The notes under the pieces are model-generated. The model saw nothing but the letters and a program-made list of their open reading frames with translations, was not told the DNA's origin and searched no databases. 9,467 bases of DNA from Bacillota bacterium (GTDB lineage: Bacteria; Bacillota; Dethiobacteria; DTU022): positions 1-9,467 of the forward strand of contig JAAZHP010000164.1 of NCBI GenBank assembly GCA_012510625.1, given 5' to 3'. This document shows positions 6,179-9,467 of the stretch, piece after piece. How positions within the stretch are numbered: position 1 is the first letter of the stretch; every line of letters starts with the position of its first letter. The position numbers were made by a program, and so were the translations under genes.

Positions 6179-7012
6179 TTATACCTGCAGGTCAATTTCC
6201 AACAATATAGGCGTGTGGTCCTGCCTTGGCCCTGAATCAATCATTTCCGATTTCACAACCCTGTTTGCAATCCTGTCGCTCACCAGCCAGTAATCAATTC
6301 TCCAGCCGGAATTATTAATTTTGCTTGTCCTAACGCGCTGTGACCACCAGGAATAAACGCCTTTAACATCCCCATGCAGATAACGAAATGTATCTGTAAA
6401 GCCTCTTTTTAGAAGATTGGTAAAACCTTCACGCTCCTCATCAGTAAACCCTGCCGTGTTGCGATTGCTATCGGGATGCGCCAAATCAATTTCTCTATGA
6501 GCCACATTAAAATCACCTGCTGCAATGACACATTTTCCCTCATCCAGTTTTTCCAGATAATCAGCATATTTAATATCCCAAATCTGCCGTTCTCTTAAAC
6601 GGCTTAAGCCTTCGCCTGCATTCGGAGTATATACCTGTGTCAAGTAGAAGGCCTCAAATTCTAACGTGATAATTCTACCTTCAAAATCCATCGTACCGGG
6701 TGCCCCGATTTTGGGGAAGCTTACAATTGGATCAAGATTATTCTTATATAAAAACACGGTTCCGGCATAACCCCTGCGCGCCGGTTCTACTGAACTGTTC
6801 CACGCAATTTCATATTTTGGGAACATTTCATTTAATATTTCTAATTGCTTTTTAGCAGGTCCATCGCCTGGCAGTTTTGTTTCCTGGAAGGCAATAGCTT
6901 CCGGATTAATTTCTGCAATGGTATTTATCACTTTACGGCTTAATTCGGCTCGTGCCGAAACACCCGTTAATACTGCATTTAATGAATCAATATTCCATGA
7001 AACAAGCTTCAA
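6179..7012 (-). CDS. xth: Exodeoxyribonuclease III / AP endonuclease
   Basis: A 277-residue Mg-dependent exonuclease/AP endonuclease of the EEP fold that cleaves abasic sites and removes 3' blocking groups in base-excision repair. The catalytic motifs are all present: SWNIDSLN with Asn7, QETK with Glu44, AAGDFNVAH around residue 165, YSWWSQR, the GWRIDYWLVS strand, and the terminal DHTPI with Asp265 and His266. Length is slightly above E. coli ExoIII and matches the 270-280 residue subgroup of Firmicutes. The start is TTG (7010-7012): it is preceded by GAGGAGG at ideal spacing and gives the canonical MKLVSWN N-terminus, so it is chosen without doubt. A TATACT hexamer on the minus strand at 7074-7079 is a possible -10. 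It is the first gene of the minus-strand group with the Spx-like protein, consistent with an oxidative-damage theme. Confidence 0.93.
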   Translation of the reverse strand: MKLVSWNIDSLNAVLTGVSARAELSRKVINTIAEINPEAIAFQETKLPGDGPAKKQLEILNEMFPKYEIAWNSSVEPARRGYAGTVFLYKNNLDPIVSFPKIGAPGTMDFEGRIITLEFEAFYLTQVYTPNAGEGLSRLRERQIWDIKYADYLEKLDEGKCVIAAGDFNVAHREIDLAHPDSNRNTAGFTDEEREGFTNLLKRGFTDTFRYLHGDVKGVYSWWSQRVRTSKINNSGWRIDYWLVSDRIANRVVKSEMIDSGPRQDHTPILLEIDLQV

Positions 7013-7195
7013 GCCGTATCCTCCTCATTATCATTTGGGGTTAATTTTAATAAAACATTCTACTCTTACTGGCAGTATATCATATTGGTTTAGCTTCACT
7101 TGCCCGCTCTTTTCTACCATTTCAGATGAAGCGTTGTTTGTGTAGTTTGCATCTTGACAATGAACCTGGCGATAGAGATTCAGATTGTGGCGGCA
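7013..7195. other. Spacer upstream of exonuclease III
   Basis: This holds the ribosome site (GAGGAGG, minus strand) and a possible -10 of the exonuclease gene, then sequence that resembles nothing I recognise. Frames open across it on either strand lack ribosome sites. It may be part of the remnant element whose transposase start lies at 7196-7273. Confidence 0.3.
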
Positions 7196-7273
7196 TTATG
7201 GAGCCGGTAGCTGTGTGGGCGCGTGCAGGTTGTATAACCTGCGCGCCTTTTCTCGCTCTTCTTTTGAATACAT
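7196..7273 (-). pseudogene. Truncated transposase N-terminus (IS3-like orfA remnant)
   Basis: ATG at 7271-7273, preceded on the minus strand by GGGAGG at good spacing, opens a 25-codon frame starting MYSKEERERARRLYN and stopping at 7196-7198. That opening resembles the helix-turn-helix start of IS3-type orfA transposases (forms like MYSKEERMRAVELY). The similarity is lost after RRLY, exactly where a strong hairpin begins, so only the first 14 or so codons look like transposase. TGGACTCC at 7297-7304 (minus strand) could be the outer end of the element. I infer a remnant; assignment to the IS3 family is from memory and uncertain. Confidence 0.4.
7218..7247. repeat. Strong GC hairpin inside the transposase remnant
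   Basis: GGCGCG-TG-CAGGTT (7218-7231) pairs with AACCTG-CGCGCC (7236-7247), with a GTAT loop and a two-base TG bulge, giving 12 base pairs. No long T-tract follows on either strand (three Ts on the plus side), so termination is doubtful. It sits where transposase-like coding ends and may mark a recombination or insertion point. Confidence 0.5.
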
Positions 7274-7370
7274 GCGAACGTCCTCCCGTCTCTTTTGGAG
7301 TCCAAGATTTTGTCCGCATGCCCAAAACAAACCCAATGATACACAATTCACCTTCAAAATTGACAGCTTC

Positions 7371-7448
7371 TCAAAATGATGATGCTATGGCACATAAAAC
7401 AAAAACGCAAAGAGAAATGTTTAGATGCTTTGTCCATTTCTTTTTCAT
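7371..7448 (-). CDS. 25-residue putative membrane peptide
   Basis: This begins two bases after the TGA of the glycine-zipper gene (TGA-GT-ATG), with AAGGGAAGAGG upstream. It encodes a lysine-rich N-terminus (MKKKWTKHLN) followed by one hydrophobic stretch (ISLCVFVLCAIASSF) and a stop. It looks like a single-helix membrane peptide or an isolated signal sequence. It could be a real coupled small protein or the start of a longer secreted protein cut by a nonsense mutation; no family is recognised. Confidence 0.35.
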   Translation of the reverse strand: MKKKWTKHLNISLCVFVLCAIASSF

Positions 7449-7450
7449 AC

Positions 7451-7651
7451 TCAGCCTCTTCCCTTGGTACCACTTCTCTTACCAAAAAGCATTGACGCAA
7501 TCAAGCCAATCAGTAAACCCGCAGCCGCACCACCGATCATACCGATCACTAAATGGAAGCTGTACAATGTCGAAGCCAGCATCCCGACTCCAGAGCCTAA
7601 TACAACACCTAGCCCGGGTAATAGCATTTTTACAGACTTATTATTTGACAT
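7451..7651 (-). CDS. Small glycine-zipper membrane protein
   Basis: A 66-residue protein with two predicted membrane helices, at about residues 9-31 (PGLGVVLGSGVGMLAS) and 35-58 (VIGMIGGAAAGLLIGLIAS). Both are rich in GxxxG and small-xxx-small spacings that favour helix packing. The N-terminus is MSNNKSVK and the C-terminus is basic (FGKRSGTKGRG). Starting at ATG 7649-7651, it has GGAGGTGAG a few bases upstream, a strong ribosome site that makes this a real gene despite its size. Function is unknown: such proteins include small envelope-stress or membrane-organising factors. It is divergent from the CPBP protease across about 200 bases and is followed at once by the 25-codon ORF. Confidence 0.7.
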   Translation of the reverse strand: MSNNKSVKMLLPGLGVVLGSGVGMLASTLYSFHLVIGMIGGAAAGLLIGLIASMLFGKRSGTKGRG

Positions 7652-7795
7652 ATTCTCACCTCCAACCCGTTTCTCAAATCAATTGACTCCTATCATTGAT
7701 TAAAGTTGGCTTTCCGTTTAAATGTATACAACAATTGGCATTTTGTAAAGCGTGCCTTCCATCAACATAAATATAAAAAACTTTTTTAAGTATAC

Positions 7796-7822
7796 TTTAC
7801 ATATCTCTTAATCTAGTATAAT
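7796..7822 (+). promoter_or_regulatory. Promoter of the CPBP protease gene
   Basis: TATAAT at 7817-7822 is a perfect -10. TTTACA at 7796-7801 serves as -35, with a short 15-base spacer. An A/T-tract run (AAAAAACTTTTTTAA, about 7776-7790) just upstream resembles an UP element. The gene's ribosome site GGGAAGAG and ATG 7857 follow about 30 bases later. Confidence 0.5.
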
Positions 7823-7856
7823 TTAGCAATAAAAGATCTTTGGGAAGAGTAAGCTT

Positions 7857-8798
7857 ATGCTTTCATACCTTAAACTAAAAAGCAAAATCTTTTATGATGA
7901 ACTATTTTCTAACTTACTATTTTCAGGCATACTTGCTGCATATATACTGCTCAAAGCCATCAGCAATTTGGCCTACGGCGCATCCCATTTTATAGCGTTT
8001 AGAAGTGGTATTATGGGTGTTGTAATGTATGTTGTAGGAATGTATGCAATCAACCTAACATCAAATTATACCGACGAGAAAAATCAACCTTTTCAAATTG
8101 ATACGAGGGTAGCAAAAAAAGGATTGGTTGCTTCTGCAGTTTATTTTTTATTCCTTTTTACAACGATAATAGACAATCTTCAAAGAAAGAGCATTCTTTC
8201 GGGGACACCCATACTTTCTTTCCTACCGGGATACAACCATCTTACATTGATAATAGGAAGGCTCTCACAATCCATTTCAGATATTGAAAGTTTCGTGCAG
8301 CCGGAACAGATTAGGAATATAATACTTGGTAATCTGTTTTATGTGCTTATACCATTTATTATATTTAAGCTGCTGGGTTATCAGTTTAAAGGCTTTTTTT
8401 CCCTGAGATACGCTAGAGCAAGCTGGCCTATTCTCTGTATATATTTAATTATGTTCTTAACTAGTGGTATCACCATTAAAAAAGTCTGGGGTTTTGTTTA
8501 TAGCCTTCTTTACCCTGCATTATGCGAAGAATTCTTTCATAGGGGAATTATATTTCGATCCGCCAGCAGTATTTTTAAAAAACTTCCTATTGCATTATTA
8601 ATAGGTGCTATCCCCTTTGGCCTAATGCATTTCCCAGATTATTTTTTTCGAATTTATGAAGGTAATTTATTACTCTCTTTTTCTAATATTGCAGATTTAT
8701 TTCTGTTTAGTTTTTTACTGGCATATGGTTATAAAAAAACTGGAACACTTTTGCCATGGATATTAGTGCATGCCTTGTCTGATGCGCTTTATCTTTAA
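7857..8798 (+). CDS. CPBP-family intramembrane glutamic protease
   Basis: A 313-residue polytopic membrane protein of the CPBP (CAAX protease and bacteriocin-processing, formerly Abi) family, carried out in the membrane by a glutamate-activated site. The three hallmark motifs are present: EEFFHRG with E224, E225 and R229; FGLMH with F254 and H258; and HALSD with H305 and D309. About eight hydrophobic segments are visible, among them residues 20-37, 50-68, 90-106 and 158-172. The core is C-terminal, so the first 170 or so residues are an additional membrane region. Substrates are unknown: relatives process prenylated proteins, act in bacteriocin immunity or maturation, or cleave anti-sigma factors. 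GGGAAGAG precedes the ATG. The gene ends head-on with the downstream minus-strand ORF, sharing TTAA. It lies far from the exporter and past the junction, so a link to that system is not supported. Confidence 0.85.
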   Translation: MLSYLKLKSKIFYDELFSNLLFSGILAAYILLKAISNLAYGASHFIAFRSGIMGVVMYVVGMYAINLTSNYTDEKNQPFQIDTRVAKKGLVASAVYFLFLFTTIIDNLQRKSILSGTPILSFLPGYNHLTLIIGRLSQSISDIESFVQPEQIRNIILGNLFYVLIPFIIFKLLGYQFKGFFSLRYARASWPILCIYLIMFLTSGITIKKVWGFVYSLLYPALCEEFFHRGIIFRSASSIFKKLPIALLIGAIPFGLMHFPDYFFRIYEGNLLLSFSNIADLFLFSFLLAYGYKKTGTLLPWILVHALSDALYL

Positions 8799-9082
8799 TA
8801 CAGCCTGGAGAAAAAATCAATGTCTGGGAACCCTTTATTTACAAGCTTTTCAGTTCTTATTTCTCTGATGACATCCCTATAAGCATGGGCATGCTCCAGC
8901 GAATCCCCTGCATGCACATCAACCTCTTCAATCTTCACACCCAGCTCATCGATGGTAGCTTTCAGTCTTGATGTCAGTGATACAAGCTCACCCAGCTTTT
9001 CCTTGGCAATGGAGGAATCAGCCTGCCGCAAATCACATAAAACATATTGACGTTTTTGGATTTGAAGCATATAATGTATCAT
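8795..9082 (-). CDS. Hypothetical protein, possibly 5'-truncated
   Basis: A 95-residue frame that I do not recognise. It is polar and helical in the middle (SSIAKEKLGELVSLTSRL, then KATIDELGVKIEEV), with no signal peptide or membrane segment, and ends KGFPDIDFFSRLY. Neither ATG at 9082 nor the second at 9070 has a visible ribosome site. The first 36 bases of the frame overlap the arsR promoter on the other strand. This suggests the C-terminal piece of a longer gene whose 5' part was lost, or a start that I have misplaced. Its stop overlaps that of the CPBP gene in TTAA (8795-8798). Coding potential is moderate: the frame stays open and composition is protein-like. Confidence 0.45.
   Translation of the reverse strand: MIHYMLQIQKRQYVLCDLRQADSSIAKEKLGELVSLTSRLKATIDELGVKIEEVDVHAGDSLEHAHAYRDVIREIRTEKLVNKGFPDIDFFSRLY
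9047..9075 (+). promoter_or_regulatory. Sigma-A type promoter of the ArsR gene
   Basis: TTGACG (9047-9052), a 17-base spacer, and TATAAT (9070-9075) form a near-consensus promoter. Transcription would begin around 9082, about 20 bases before GAGGTGAG. A weak inverted repeat TCAA (9084-9087) with TTGA (9099-9102) just downstream might be part of an autoregulatory operator; that is speculative. Confidence 0.7.
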
Positions 9083-9111
9083 ATCAAGTATTTTAGATTT
9101 GAGGTGAGAAC

Positions 9112-9429
9112 ATAGTTACCACATATGATGATCAAGTAAAGGTATTCAAAGCCTTCTGTGATGAAAAGCGGCTGCGTATCCTTGAGTTACTTCGTAGCGG
9201 TGAAAAATGTGCCTGTGTTCTGATAGAACAGCTTGATATGCCGCAGTCTTCGCTGTCCTACCACATGAAAATTCTCTGTGAGTCTGGGATCGTGGACAGC
9301 AGACCTGAAGGAAAATGGATGTACTATAAAATAAGCGAAAAGGGTGGCGGAGAAGCTATGGCACTTTTGAGAGAGCTAATCACGCCAAATGCTATTGCTA
9401 TGACTGAAGAAAGTAATTGTTGTCTGTAA
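9112..9429 (+). CDS. arsR: ArsR-family metalloid-sensing repressor, AUA at start position
   Basis: A winged-helix repressor of the ArsR/SmtB family that leaves its operator when arsenite or a similar metalloid binds. Read from 9112 it has 105 residues: VFKAFCDEKRLRILELL at the start, GEKCACVL with the Cys33-x-Cys35 metal-binding pair, the recognition helix region QSSLSYHMKIL, the wing DSRPEGKWMYYKIS, and a terminal SNCCL cysteine pair. The oddity is the start: from the stop at 9100-9102 to Met43 at 9238 there is no ATG, GTG or TTG in frame. GAGGTGAG (9101-9108) positions the ribosome on ATA 9112-9114, which suggests a mutated ATG or an AUA start. Starting at ATG 9238 would delete half the DNA-binding domain. 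A promoter and terminator bracket the gene, so it may be a recently damaged or weakly translated gene. No arsenite efflux gene is visible in the window. Confidence 0.8.
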   Translation: MVTTYDDQVKVFKAFCDEKRLRILELLRSGEKCACVLIEQLDMPQSSLSYHMKILCESGIVDSRPEGKWMYYKISEKGGGEAMALLRELITPNAIAMTEESNCCL

Positions 9430-9431
9430 AG

Positions 9432-9456
9432 GCCATTTATTTAAAATGGCTTTTTT
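9432..9456 (+). terminator. Rho-independent terminator after arsR
   Basis: GCCATTT (9432-9438) and AAATGGC (9444-9450) form a perfect seven-base stem with a five-base loop, followed by six Ts (9451-9456). It starts two bases after the arsR stop codon, so the transcript appears monocistronic. Confidence 0.8.
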
Positions 9457-9467
9457 CAGACACTATA

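Noticed and set aside
7122..7346. Minus-strand 74-codon frame starting at GTG 7346
   Set aside because: A GAAGGTGA-like site lies upstream, but the frame overlaps the better-supported transposase start in another frame and the product is very basic and patternless.
7126..7686. Plus-strand 186-codon frame across the accessory patch
   Set aside because: It is antisense to the glycine-zipper gene and the transposase remnant, has no ribosome site and gives a protein with no recognisable domains.
7857..8798. CPBP protease as the processing or immunity partner of the bacteriocin exporter
   Set aside because: It lies more than 3.6 kb away, beyond the 4213 junction, with its own promoter and different composition; proximity does not support a link.
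5766..9429. An arsenic-resistance operon formed by the ArsC-like protein and ArsR
   Set aside because: They are 3 kb apart on opposite strands with unrelated genes between and no efflux gene; the ArsC-like protein is more Spx/MgsR-like.

Overview
The window looks like chromosomal DNA from an anaerobic Firmicute of the class Clostridia. The reasons are AGGAGG-type ribosome binding sites, TTG and GTG starts, a flavoprotein-rubredoxin fusion, a CPBP membrane protease, an ArsR regulator with Clostridia-like sequence, and a peptide exporter of the NHLM/NHLP (nitrile-hydratase-like leader peptide) type. Species cannot be fixed from the sequence alone.

Left block, 1 to about 4214, is visibly GC-richer and all its genes run on the plus strand. 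Bases 1-540 hold no convincing gene but contain three near-perfect GC-rich palindromes. They are followed by a three-gene exporter operon: an HlyD-type adaptor (541-1431), a C39-peptidase/ABC transporter (1501-3626) and a second ABC transporter (from about 3700). The operon appears dead. The peptidase-ABC gene is frameshifted at about 1771 by what looks like a 22-base deletion that removes the catalytic-histidine segment. The second ABC gene has one extra A at 4070/4071 and then stops being transporter-like at about 4213, before its membrane and ATPase domains. No precursor peptide or maturation enzyme is visible.

At 4213-4215 transporter sequence joins directly to the 3' end of a minus-strand XRE regulator whose own tail is cut short. 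This is a rearrangement or assembly junction, and composition becomes more AT-rich from there.

Right block, about 4215-9467: on the minus strand lie the XRE/zinc-ribbon regulator (4206-4769), a flavoprotein-rubredoxin (5069-5698), a Spx/ArsC-family thiol protein (5766-6122) and exonuclease III (6179-7012). The last three fit an oxidative or nitrosative stress and repair theme. Next come an accessory patch with a truncated transposase start and a strong hairpin (about 7196-7304), a 25-residue membrane-peptide ORF and a 66-residue glycine-zipper membrane protein (7451-7651). The plus strand then carries a CPBP-family intramembrane protease (7857-8798). It converges on an unrecognised minus-strand ORF (8795-9082), with the two stop codons overlapping in one TTAA. 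The window ends with an ArsR-family metalloid regulator that has a good promoter, RBS and terminator but no ATG, GTG or TTG at its expected start; AUA sits in that position.

I found no tRNA, rRNA, CRISPR array or complete mobile element. The most interesting points are the multiply broken exporter with its junction, the AUA-start ArsR, and the cluster of small peptides and remnants around 7196-7651.
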